Assembly (NCBI GenBank): GCA_017523995.1
Contig: JAFWUX010000067.1
Span: 1 to 26,210, forward strand
From: Oscillospiraceae bacterium
GTDB lineage: Bacteria; Bacillota_A; Clostridia; Oscillospirales; Ruminococcaceae
Reading direction: 5' to 3'
DNA: 26,210 nucleotides
In this document: piece by piece, positions 7,796 to 14,783 of the stretch
How positions within the stretch are numbered: position 1 is the first letter of the stretch
How the letters are laid out: the number at the start of each line of letters is the position of its first letter
The notes under the pieces: model-generated
Databases searched by the model: none
Told to the model about the DNA's origin: nothing
Seen by the model: the letters and a program-made list of their open reading frames with translations, nothing else
Translations under genes and position numbers: made by a program

Positions 7796-8434
7796 ATGCC
7801 GTTTGACTTCAAAAAAGTATACAAAGCGTATTATCTGCCGCCGCGGACGCCGGAGCTGATTGAGATTCCGAAGATGCAGTTTCTTGCGGTGCGCGGCACG
7901 GGCGATCCGAATGCGGAGGGCGGTGCCTATCAGCAGGCACTTGAAAAGCTCTATGCGGTTGCCTATACGCTGCGGATGAGCCGGAAATCCGGCAAAGAGA
8001 TCGCAGGCTTTTTTGAATATGTTGTGCCGCCGCTGGAGGGACTCTGGCAGCAGTCCGGCTCGGAAAACGGAAAACTGGATTACAGCCGGAAACGCGATTT
8101 TGCGTGGATTTCCATGATCCGTCTGCCGGATTTCATCACGGAGGCGGATGTGCAGTGGGCAATCGCAGAAGCCGCGCGCAAAAAGAAAATCCCCTGTGCG
8201 GATGTCGAATACTTCTCCTACGAGGAGGGACTTTGCGTACAGGTGATGCATCTCGGCAGCTATGACAGCGAGCCGGAAACCATAGAACAAATGCAGCAAT
8301 TCATCACAGCAACGGGCTGTGCGGCGGATCATTCCGCGGCACGGCAGCACCACGAAATCTACCTCAGCGATCCGCGCCGGACCGCACCGGAGAAACTGAA
8401 AACAGTCATCCGGATTCCGGTGCGCCGCACATAA
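7796..8434 (+). CDS. GyrI-like small-molecule-binding domain protein
   Basis: A 212-residue cytoplasmic protein consisting of a GyrI-like (AraC effector-binding/SOUL-type) domain without a DNA-binding domain. Typical features are MQFLAVRGTGDPN near residues 28-40, the FEYVVPPLEGLW segment (about 76-88), the central FAWISMIRLPDFIT strand and the C-terminal HHEIYLSDPRRTAPEKLKTVIRIPV, which is characteristic of this family. Stand-alone members bind hydrophobic or cationic compounds and some hydrolyse cyclopropanoid toxins; which applies here cannot be told. GGAAGGAG about eight bases upstream fixes the start. Confidence 0.87.
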   Translation: MPFDFKKVYKAYYLPPRTPELIEIPKMQFLAVRGTGDPNAEGGAYQQALEKLYAVAYTLRMSRKSGKEIAGFFEYVVPPLEGLWQQSGSENGKLDYSRKRDFAWISMIRLPDFITEADVQWAIAEAARKKKIPCADVEYFSYEEGLCVQVMHLGSYDSEPETIEQMQQFITATGCAADHSAARQHHEIYLSDPRRTAPEKLKTVIRIPVRRT

Positions 8435-8443
8435 TGCAGCAAG

Positions 8444-8451
8444 AAAGGGAG
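8444..8451 (+). promoter_or_regulatory. Strong ribosome binding site pointing to an ATA codon
   Basis: AAAGGGAG at 8444-8451 is the best Shine-Dalgarno match in this intergenic space. Seven bases later comes ATA (8459-8461), in frame with the small membrane protein. No ATG, GTG or TTG lies at suitable spacing. Confidence 0.6.
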
Positions 8452-8521
8452 TATTACAATATCGAAATCAAAAGCAGAACAGGAACGCGCATACTACAAC
8501 AAAAAACTCATTCGGGAGGGC

Positions 8522-8755
8522 ATGAAGGAGGAACTGAAAAAGCCGCTTTCATGGAAACAGCTTCTGGTTGAGTTCGTGCAGTATTTTCTCGGGGTCCTGA
8601 TCGGACAGCGGCTGATTGTGCTGATCGGAACGGAAACGCTGATTGCAAATTCTGCGGTCAGATTCATCGTTGAAGTGCTGATTCTGGCAGCGATGATCAT
8701 GATCGTGCGTCTGGTATTTGCCGGCATCAAAGAGCTGCTGCGCAAATCCAACTGA
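8522..8755 (+). CDS. Small two-helix membrane protein (start uncertain)
   Basis: A protein of 77 residues from the first ATG with two hydrophobic segments (about 14-36 and 46-68) and charged ends, so a small integral membrane protein of unknown role. The ATG at 8522 has GGAGG only two bases upstream, which is too close. The frame stays open back to an ATA at 8459, which has AAAGGGAG at ideal spacing and would add 21 residues of a soluble Lys/Glu-rich N-terminus (SKSKAEQERAYYNKKLIREG). Either the ATA is used, or an original ATG mutated and translation now starts inefficiently. The gene follows the GyrI-like gene closely and is the last before the hairpin-repeat region. Confidence 0.65.
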   Translation: MKEELKKPLSWKQLLVEFVQYFLGVLIGQRLIVLIGTETLIANSAVRFIVEVLILAAMIMIVRLVFAGIKELLRKSN

Positions 8756-8770
8756 TATATAACAGAAACA

Positions 8771-8826
8771 TTAAGGAACACGGTTCCTTAAGCGGCGTTT
8801 GAGGCACAGCAAAGCTGTACGCCTCA
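8771..8826 (+). repeat. Modular hairpin repeat, copy 1
   Basis: Hairpin a: TTAAGGAAC (8771-8779) pairs perfectly with 8783-8791 around the loop ACG. After a spacer ending in TTTGAGGC, hairpin b: TGAGGC plus ACAGC (8800-8810) pairs with GCTGT (8814-8818) and GCCTCA (8821-8826), leaving a 2-nt AC bulge. A degraded third element, ATCGCGAA, follows at about 8834. The layout matches copy 2, with different bases in the stems. The stretch 8827-8921 between the copies is AT-rich with no gene that I can support. Confidence 0.75.
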
Positions 8827-8921
8827 CAAAAAAACATCGCGAACAAAATGCGCAAAGCAGAAAATTTCAACATGAAACTGACATAACTGTATTCGTATTC
8901 TGTTTAGATGAAAATGGGATT

Positions 8922-8987
8922 CCAAAGGGACAGTGTCCCTTTGGCAGAGTTTGAGGCGGAGCCTCATTATAATCATCGCGAAGCGAT
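8922..8987 (+). repeat. Modular hairpin repeat, copy 2 (three hairpins)
   Basis: Hairpin a: CCAAAGGGAC (8922-8931) pairs perfectly with 8935-8944 around AGT. Hairpin b: TGAGGC (8952-8957) pairs with GCCTCA (8961-8966) around GGA. Hairpin c: ATCGC (8975-8979) pairs with GCGAT (8983-8987) around GAA. The linker TTTGAGGC is shared with copy 1. A TATAAT lies between b and c (8968-8973) but has no -35 box at proper spacing. The element ends about 20 bp before the next gene. Confidence 0.78.
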
Positions 8988-9009
8988 ACATACAGAGAGG
9001 TGAGAGGTT

Positions 9010-10392
9010 ATGAGCAGATTCCTGCGGCAGGAGGGACTGCGCGGCGTGGCGATCACGGAGATCACATGCGAGCTGATGCTGCGGCTCGGCAGAGCGGCGG
9101 CGCAGGCAATCGGCAGGACGAGCAATCATCCGCCGGTGTTCTATATTTCGCATGATCCGCGGCGTGCGGCGGATGCGCTGGAAGCGGCGCTCTGTGCCGG
9201 AATCTGCGCAGGCGGCGGCATCGCGCATACACTCGGCGTGCTGCCTTCCTCGGGGCTCGCGCTGATGCTCTCGGCGGAGGATGCAGAGGCTGGCATTGCG
9301 CTCTCAGGCGCCAATCTGCCCTATGAGTCAGTCTGCGTGCGGCTCTTTTCCAAGAGCGGTCTGCCGATGTCCTCGGAGCAGCTTGACGCGATCTCGGCGC
9401 TCATGCCCTCCAATGCGGCAATGCCGCTGAAATCGCACCAGAACTGCGGCATCATTTCCCGTCAGGACGATGCACCGCGGCGGTATCTGCGGCTCATGGC
9501 GGCAAGGCTCAGCACACCGACCGACCTGAAACAGAGCAAGCCGCTCCGTATCGCGCTTGATTGCGCAAACGGTGCGGTCAGCGATCTGGCAGAGCCGCTG
9601 TTCCGGCATCTCGGGGCAGAGGTGCTGCTGCTCAACAATCATCCGGACGGCATGAACATCAACCGGAACTGCGGCGTGCAGGCGATGTCTGCACTGATCG
9701 AATTTGTCAAGGACTATAACTGCAGCGCCGGATTTGCCTTTGACGGCAACGGCGGCAGATGTCTCGCAGTCGATGAGGGCGGTGAGCTGCTCGACGGCGA
9801 CCGCATGCTCGCGATCCTCTGTGAGGAGCAGCTTGCACTGCAGAAGGATGCGCCTGCGGGCAGAGCAAATGTCATGCAGCGCGGCGTTGCGGCAACCGTG
9901 ATGTCAAACCTCGGATTTCTGCGCTATGCAAAGTCGCGCGGGATTCCGGTGCAGAGCACACAGCCTGCGCCGCAGTTTGTGCTGGATAAGATGCGCAATC
10001 TCGGGCTGGCGCTCGGTGGCGACGGCTCCGGTTATCTTTACTTCTCAGATGTCCCTGCGCCGGACGGTCTCATGACGGCAGCGCGTCTGCTGCAGGTCAT
10101 GCAGCGGACCGGCAAGGCACTTGGCACGCTCTCGAAGGTCATGGAATATGATCCGCAGGTCGCGGTGTCGGTCAAGATTCCGCAGCACTGGCGTGAAATC
10201 TGGAAAAACGATCCGGAGATCACGGGCTTTATCTCAGCCTGTGAGGCGGAGCTCGGCACCGAAGGCAGAATCCTTGTCCGCGAGCGCCGCGATGATGCCT
10301 CGATCCGCATTATGCTCGAGGGCAGAGATTTCCGCCGCATCAATAACTATGCATTCGCAATTGAAGAAGCAATCAAATCCAGAACCAAGTAG
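9010..10392 (+). CDS. GlmM-like phosphohexomutase homologue, probably catalytically inactive
   Basis: A 460-residue protein with full-length alpha-D-phosphohexomutase architecture, closest to phosphoglucosamine mutase (N-terminal LRGVAITEITCELMLRLGRAA corresponds to the GlmM start). The catalytic motifs are eroded. The phosphoserine loop, normally S-A-S-H-N-P, reads S99-G-A-N-L-P104, putting Ala101 at the nucleophile. The metal loop DGDGDR reads D245-G-N-G-G-R250. The sugar loop GGEQSGH reads G336-G-D-G-S-G-Y342. The phosphate loop around RPSGTEP reads RRDDASIR (426-433). The gene is otherwise intact, which suggests a retained non-catalytic role. The ribosome binding site is AGAGAGG at about 8994-9000. 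Confidence 0.85.
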   Translation: MSRFLRQEGLRGVAITEITCELMLRLGRAAAQAIGRTSNHPPVFYISHDPRRAADALEAALCAGICAGGGIAHTLGVLPSSGLALMLSAEDAEAGIALSGANLPYESVCVRLFSKSGLPMSSEQLDAISALMPSNAAMPLKSHQNCGIISRQDDAPRRYLRLMAARLSTPTDLKQSKPLRIALDCANGAVSDLAEPLFRHLGAEVLLLNNHPDGMNINRNCGVQAMSALIEFVKDYNCSAGFAFDGNGGRCLAVDEGGELLDGDRMLAILCEEQLALQKDAPAGRANVMQRGVAATVMSNLGFLRYAKSRGIPVQSTQPAPQFVLDKMRNLGLALGGDGSGYLYFSDVPAPDGLMTAARLLQVMQRTGKALGTLSKVMEYDPQVAVSVKIPQHWREIWKNDPEITGFISACEAELGTEGRILVRERRDDASIRIMLEGRDFRRINNYAFAIEEAIKSRTK

Positions 10393-10402
10393 GAGTGAAC
10401 AT

Positions 10403-10798
10403 ATGGACGCAATCTGGCAGAAGATGTATGACGCTGCCAAAGCCGTGCTGAACGCGCGCAGGGTCTCGGACTATGTGACCTGCGGTGAGGTCGCGGCGGC
10501 GGTGCTGTCAAAATCCGGAAAGATTTACACCGGCATCTGCGTGGATACCTGCTCAACGCTCGGCATCTGTGCGGAGCGCAGTGCGATCTTTGCGATGCTG
10601 ACAGCAGGGGAGCAGGAGATCGACAGGGTGCTTGCACTTCTCCCCGACGGCAGCAGCGGCGCGCCCTGCGGTGCCTGCCGCGAGCTCATGGTGCAGCTCA
10701 TGCCGCATACTTATCAGGATATTGAGATCATGATGAACACGGAAACCGGCAAGACGATTACGCTCGGTGAGATCACGCCGGAATGGTGGATTCCGTGA
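10403..10798 (+). CDS. Cytidine deaminase family protein
   Basis: A 131-residue zinc-dependent deaminase of the cytidine/blasticidin-S deaminase superfamily. The C-A-E motif (Cys56, catalytic Glu58) and PCGAC (Cys89, Cys92) provide the zinc and proton-shuttle residues. The length fits homotetrameric cytidine deaminase, which converts cytidine or deoxycytidine to uridine forms in pyrimidine salvage. AGGAG at 10391-10395, seven bases before the ATG, sets the start and overlaps the end of the mutase-like gene. The C-terminus (EITPEWWIP) is typical of the group. The exact substrate cannot be told from motifs. It overlaps the Nudix gene that follows, so the two are translationally coupled. Confidence 0.88.
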   Translation: MDAIWQKMYDAAKAVLNARRVSDYVTCGEVAAAVLSKSGKIYTGICVDTCSTLGICAERSAIFAMLTAGEQEIDRVLALLPDGSSGAPCGACRELMVQLMPHTYQDIEIMMNTETGKTITLGEITPEWWIP

Positions 10799-11346
10799 AG
10801 GAGCTGACCGTCGATCTGCACGATTATCCGGAGCATGCGAAGATATTTCGCCGGACTGCTGTCCGCGGAATCGTGGCGCGCGGCGGCAGATATCTCTTTG
10901 TCCACAGCCGCAGATACGGTGACTGCAAATTCCCCGGCGGCGGTATGGAACAGCATGAAACACACGCAGATACGCTGATCCGCGAGGTACGTGAGGAGAC
11001 AGGCTATGATGTCCTGCCGGAATCGGTCGGCGCATGCATTTGCGTGCACGAGCGCCGCAGGGGGCTCTACGGCGACCTGCTCTGCATGGATTCGTATTAT
11101 TATTTCTGTGCGGTCGACGACGCGGTGCATCCGCAGAAGCTGGATGCCTATGAGCGCGACGAGGGCTATGAGGTGCGCTGGCTGACGCTTGCCGAAGCCG
11201 CCGCATATAACGAAGCGGCGCTGCAGAACGATCGCACAACATGGGTGCAGCGCGAGCGCGCTGTTCTGCAATATCTGGCAGAGAACTGTGACGGTCACAG
11301 GGAAAGCAGACCGCTTTTGCCGGCGGAAAACGGCATCCAATCCTGA
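10783..11346 (+). CDS. Nudix hydrolase
   Basis: A 187-residue Nudix-fold hydrolase. The Nudix box is complete: Gly53, five residues, Glu59, seven residues, then R67-E-V-R-E-E-T-G-Y75, so metal-dependent cleavage of a nucleoside-diphosphate-linked substrate is expected. The ATG at 10783 overlaps the deaminase gene by 16 bp. A GTG at 10795 that overlaps the deaminase stop codon by 4 bp is an alternative start four codons later. Coupling to a cytidine deaminase suggests nucleotide sanitation or salvage, which is inference. Confidence 0.9.
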   Translation: MVDSVKELTVDLHDYPEHAKIFRRTAVRGIVARGGRYLFVHSRRYGDCKFPGGGMEQHETHADTLIREVREETGYDVLPESVGACICVHERRRGLYGDLLCMDSYYYFCAVDDAVHPQKLDAYERDEGYEVRWLTLAEAAAYNEAALQNDRTTWVQRERAVLQYLAENCDGHRESRPLLPAENGIQS

Positions 11347-11364
11347 AGCTTTGGAGATTCATCT

Positions 11365-12231
11365 ATGAGAGTTGCAAAAAACTGGGCGGATTACCGCCTG
11401 ATTGATACAAAATCCGGCGAGCGTCTGGAGCGCTGGGGCAATATCACGCTGATCCGTCCCGATCCGCAGGTCATCTGGCAGACAAATCCGCTGACCGATC
11501 TGTGGAAACATGCGGACGGGCACTATCACCGCTCCAAATCCGGCGGCGGACAGTGGGAATACCGCAAAAAGCCGCCCGAGAGCTGGCAGATCCGCTACCG
11601 TGATCTGACGTTCATCGTGCGCCCGACCGGTTTCAAGCATACGGGACTGTTCCCGGAGCAGGCGGTCAACTGGGACTGGATGCAGGAGACAATCCGCAAT
11701 GCAGGGCGCCCCGTTCGCGTGCTGAATCTGTTTGCATATACGGGTGGTGCAACGCTCGCGTGTGCGGCGGCAGGCGCAGAGGTCTGCCATGTGGATGCGG
11801 CAAAGGGCATGGTGCAGTGGGCGCGTGAAAACGCCGCAGCATCCGGACTGACCGAGAAGCCGATCCGCTGGATTGTCGATGACTGCGAGAAGTTTATCCG
11901 CAGAGAGGCGCGCCGCGGCAAGACCTATGATGCGATCATCATGGATCCGCCGAGCTATGGACGCGGTCCGGGCGGCGAAATCTGGAAACTCGAGAACTGC
12001 ATCTATCCGCTGGTTGAGGCATGTCTGGATGTGCTCTCACCGGAGCCGCTGTTCTTTCTGCTCAACAGCTATACAACGGGCCTTTCGCCGTCGGTCATGG
12101 GCTATCTGCTGAACAGCCTGCTTGTGCCGAAGTTCGGCGGCAGTGTGCAGGCGGATGAGATCGGTTTGCCGGTGGAGCTTGCAAAGGCGGCGCTCCCGTG
12201 CGGTGCGACTGCTATATGGCAGGGAAAATAA
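11365..12231 (+). CDS. Class I SAM-dependent methyltransferase (RlmI/RlmK-like)
   Basis: A 288-residue methyltransferase of the Methyltrans_SAM type related to 23S rRNA cytosine methyltransferases. An N-terminal part (1-90) leads to the Rossmann fold: motif I VLNLFAYTGGATLACAAAGA (119-138), the acidic residue Asp144 after strand 2, and the catalytic-region motif DPPSYGRG (194-201). It lacks an obvious PUA domain at the N-terminus. The target (rRNA or another nucleic acid) is not proven. The ATG has TTGGAG about ten bases upstream and follows the Nudix gene by 18 bp. Confidence 0.88.
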   Translation: MRVAKNWADYRLIDTKSGERLERWGNITLIRPDPQVIWQTNPLTDLWKHADGHYHRSKSGGGQWEYRKKPPESWQIRYRDLTFIVRPTGFKHTGLFPEQAVNWDWMQETIRNAGRPVRVLNLFAYTGGATLACAAAGAEVCHVDAAKGMVQWARENAAASGLTEKPIRWIVDDCEKFIRREARRGKTYDAIIMDPPSYGRGPGGEIWKLENCIYPLVEACLDVLSPEPLFFLLNSYTTGLSPSVMGYLLNSLLVPKFGGSVQADEIGLPVELAKAALPCGATAIWQGK

Positions 12232-12274
12232 ATTCCGCGCAAAGACTATTTATAATTTACAGAGGAATGTGACT

Positions 12275-12742
12275 ATGACAATCAGAAGATTCACCGAAGC
12301 GGATGCAGAGGCGGCGGCGCAGGTTGTCGCGGAGACAGTTGAAATCAGCAACAGCGCGGACTATCCGCCGGAATACATCGCACATCTCAAGCAGTCGCAT
12401 AATGCAGAAGTGCTGACGCAGCGCGCAAAAGAGGGGCATATGTATGTGATCTGCGACGGGGAGAAAATCGTCGGGACTGGCACGATCGCGCCCTTCTGGG
12501 GCAGTGAGACCGAGAGCATCCTGCTGACGATCTTCGTGCTGCCGGATTATCAGGGCAGAGGGCTCGGGCGCCTGCTGATTGAAACACTCGAACAGGATGA
12601 ATATGCAAAGCGCGCAAGCCGCATTGAGATTCCTGCCTCGCTGACTGCGGTCAATTTCTACCGGCATCTCGGCTATGACTATAAAAACGGCGTCACCGAA
12701 CCCGAGGACGGATTGCTGTACCGACTGGAGAAATTCCGATGA
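12275..12742 (+). CDS. GNAT-family N-acetyltransferase
   Basis: A 155-residue acetyltransferase of the GCN5 family, starting MTIRRFTEADAEAAAQVVAET. The acetyl-CoA pyrophosphate-binding motif QGRGLG is at 93-98 after the strand LLTIFVLPDY, and the closing NFYRHLGYDY segment (127-136) is typical. The substrate is unknown. The ATG at 12275 has AGAGGA at 12261-12266. The stop codon overlaps the next gene's start (ATGA, 12739-12742), so the two acetyltransferases are translationally coupled. A TATAAT occurs upstream at 12251-12256 but has no -35 partner. Confidence 0.9.
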   Translation: MTIRRFTEADAEAAAQVVAETVEISNSADYPPEYIAHLKQSHNAEVLTQRAKEGHMYVICDGEKIVGTGTIAPFWGSETESILLTIFVLPDYQGRGLGRLLIETLEQDEYAKRASRIEIPASLTAVNFYRHLGYDYKNGVTEPEDGLLYRLEKFR

Positions 12743-13392
12743 ACTACCAAATCGTTGACATGGAGACCTATTACCGGCGCGGCGTGTTCCGGCATTTTTC
12801 CGAGGACTGCAAGTGCTCCGTGTCAATCACAAATCGCGTGGATGTCACCGCGCTGAGAGAATGGTCAAAGCGCACAGATACGCGGTTTTATCTCAATTTT
12901 CTCTATGTGCTGAGCAGAGCGCTCAATGCAAGAGAGGATTACCGCCTCATGTGGGACTGGCAGAACGGGCGCCTGCTCTGCTGGGACAAGATCAACCCGA
13001 CACAGTATGTGTTCCATGCGGACACCGAGACTTTTACACTTGCCTATACGGAATACGATCCGGATTATGCGGTGTTTTATGCGCGGGCGCTTGCCGATCT
13101 CGAAGCGGCGCAGAACACGCGCGATTACGGGCTTGACAGCGAGCATCATCCGAACTGGTTTGATGCATCCTGTGTGCCGTGGCTGCACTACGATGCGCTG
13201 CATGTCGAGCTGCCGGACGGGTATCTGTATTTCAGCCCGATTGTCAACTGGGGCGCATACCGCGAGGAAAACGGCAGACTGATGATGCCTGTCACGGTCC
13301 GGCTGAATCACGCAGCGGCGGACGGTTATCAGATCGCACGGGTGTTCATGCTGATCGGGGAGGAAATGCGGGCGCTGTGCGGTGAAGATTGA
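12739..13392 (+). CDS. Chloramphenicol acetyltransferase (CAT) family protein
   Basis: A 217-residue protein of the trimeric type A CAT fold. It has the catalytic His191 in NHAAADGY with Asp195 (the HxxxD motif), the preceding strand G-R-L-M-M-P-V-T-V-R-L, the SCVPWLHYDALHV region (144-156) and an N-terminal FRHF motif (17-20). Length matches classical CATs. Chromosomal relatives of this kind often have unknown acceptors, so drug resistance is not established. There is no mobile element nearby, which argues for a resident gene and against an acquired cassette. It overlaps the GNAT gene by four bases. Confidence 0.88.
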   Translation: MNYQIVDMETYYRRGVFRHFSEDCKCSVSITNRVDVTALREWSKRTDTRFYLNFLYVLSRALNAREDYRLMWDWQNGRLLCWDKINPTQYVFHADTETFTLAYTEYDPDYAVFYARALADLEAAQNTRDYGLDSEHHPNWFDASCVPWLHYDALHVELPDGYLYFSPIVNWGAYREENGRLMMPVTVRLNHAAADGYQIARVFMLIGEEMRALCGED

Positions 13393-13413
13393 ATCACGGA
13401 GCAATGATAGAAA

Positions 13414-13779
13414 ATGAAACGTTGTATCATGACAGCAGCACTGCTGCTTGCGGCGGGACTGACCGGCTGCAGCGGCTCTGAGAAAGCGGCGGATGAAATC
13501 GCCGGCAAAACCTATTACTACGAAAATGACGGCTTCGGCGGTGCGTACAGTATCGAACTGAAAACCGACGGCAGCTTTCTGTACTATGAGGGCAACCTCA
13601 GCAGCTATATCGCAACCGGAACATGGAGCATCGAAAAGGATACCGTGACGCTCAGGGATCGGGATTACGAGCTCGTCAATTATTATCAGATCGACGGCGA
13701 TTCGCTCCTGTTTATCGAAAAGGATTCCACGAATTTTACCTATGTCAAGGTGAAGGACGGCGAAGCGTTCAAAGCCTGA
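13414..13779 (+). CDS. Small lipoprotein
   Basis: A 121-residue predicted lipoprotein: short signal peptide MKRCIMTAALLLAAG with lipobox LTGC and lipidated Cys19. The mature part (about 30-115) is a small beta-rich domain with repeated strand-turn patterns such as GGAYSIELKTDGSFLYYEG and GTWSIEKDTVTLRD, as in lipocalin-like or META-type small domains. I cannot name the family firmly. ACGGAG at 13396-13401 lies twelve bases upstream of the ATG. It sits between the acetyltransferase pair and the ECF transporter genes with no clear link to either. Confidence 0.8.
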   Translation: MKRCIMTAALLLAAGLTGCSGSEKAADEIAGKTYYYENDGFGGAYSIELKTDGSFLYYEGNLSSYIATGTWSIEKDTVTLRDRDYELVNYYQIDGDSLLFIEKDSTNFTYVKVKDGEAFKA

Positions 13780-13828
13780 CAGGAGATCATTGGCGGACAC
13801 TTTCCGCAGATGGAGGCCGGCACTGCCG

Positions 13829-14677
13829 ATGGAAAAACTGATAACCATAGAAAACGCGCATTTTTCGTATCCCGCCGCGGAGGAGAATGCGAAGCCTGTT
13901 GAGGTGCTCAAGGGCATCTCGCTGGAATTTGAACACGGCGAGCTTGTCGCAGTGCTCGGGCATAACGGCTCGGGCAAATCGACGCTCGCAAAGCTCCTGA
14001 ACGCCATGCTGCTGCCGACAGAGGGGACGGTCACGGTCGCGGGCATCGACACAAAGAATGAGGACAAGCTGCTCGAGATCCGGCAGCATGTCGGCATGGT
14101 GTTCCAGAATCCCGATAACCAGATTGTCGCGACGATTGTCGAGGAGGATGTGGCGTTCGGACTGGAAAACCTCGGTGTGCCGAGCGATGAAATGCGCATA
14201 CGTGTCGATCAGGCGCTGCAGGCGGTCGGCATGTATGAATACCGCGGACATGCGCCGCATCAGCTCTCCGGCGGACAGAAGCAGCGTGTCGCGATTGCCG
14301 GCATCATTGCCATGCGTCCGGACTGCATCGTGCTCGATGAACCGACTGCGATGCTTGATCCGCAGGGACGCAAGGAGGTCATGCGGACGATCAAGCTGCT
14401 CAACCGTGATTACGGCATCACCGTCATCCTGATCACGCATGAGATGGACGAGGCGGCGCAGTGCGACCGCGTGATCGTGGTCGATCACGGCGAGGTGCGC
14501 ATGGACGCAAAGCCGGAGAAGGTCTTTTCGCATGTGCAGGAGATGCGTTCGCTCGGGCTTGATGTCCCGCAGCCAACGGAGCTCTGTGATCTGCTGCGGC
14601 AGGCAGGCTATGATCTCGATCCGGAGATCATGACGCCGGAAGCCTGCGCGGAGGCAGTCGCAAAGCTGTTTCAATGA
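13829..14677 (+). CDS. ecfA1: ECF transporter ATPase, EcfA1 subunit
   Basis: One of two ABC ATPases of the energy-coupling factor transporter that powers uptake of vitamins or trace metals. The 282-residue protein shows Walker A GHNGSGKST (44-52), Q-loop FQNPDNQ with Gln93, signature LSGGQ (146-150) and Walker B CIVLDEP (166-172). The VFQNPDNQIV form is typical of EcfA1. The ATG at 13829 gives the normal family length and has GGAGG at 13812-13816. A TTG at 13790 would add 13 atypical residues. It is followed by ecfA2 and ecfT. No substrate-specific S component lies in the window, so this is likely a shared group II module. Confidence 0.95.
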   Translation: MEKLITIENAHFSYPAAEENAKPVEVLKGISLEFEHGELVAVLGHNGSGKSTLAKLLNAMLLPTEGTVTVAGIDTKNEDKLLEIRQHVGMVFQNPDNQIVATIVEEDVAFGLENLGVPSDEMRIRVDQALQAVGMYEYRGHAPHQLSGGQKQRVAIAGIIAMRPDCIVLDEPTAMLDPQGRKEVMRTIKLLNRDYGITVILITHEMDEAAQCDRVIVVDHGEVRMDAKPEKVFSHVQEMRSLGLDVPQPTELCDLLRQAGYDLDPEIMTPEACAEAVAKLFQ

Positions 14678-14783
14678 GACGCACGGGAAAGGATCACAGG
14701 CGTGATTGACAGCATCCGCTTTCAGGACTGAGACTCCGGAGAGGGTTCTGTCCGCACAGCTTATTTTGAAAGGAATCTTGTAA

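Noticed and set aside
8968..8973. TATAAT within hairpin repeat copy 2 as a promoter for the mutase-like gene
   Set aside because: The nearest -35-like hexamer (TTGGCA, 8941-8946) is 21 bp away, which is too long; kept only as a remark.
12251..12256. TATAAT ahead of the GNAT gene as a promoter
   Set aside because: No -35-like hexamer at 16-18 bp and no extended -10 TG.
12739..13392. Acquired chloramphenicol-resistance cassette
   Set aside because: No transposase, integrase or repeats nearby, base composition like its neighbours, and four-base overlap with a resident gene.
12865..14199. 444-codon minus-strand open frame
   Set aside because: It spans the antisense of three well-supported genes (CAT-family, lipoprotein, ecfA1) and has no ribosome binding site or domain.
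14706..14711. TTGACA between ecfA1 and ecfA2 as a promoter
   Set aside because: The hexamer 17 bp downstream (TGAGAC) does not resemble a -10 box.
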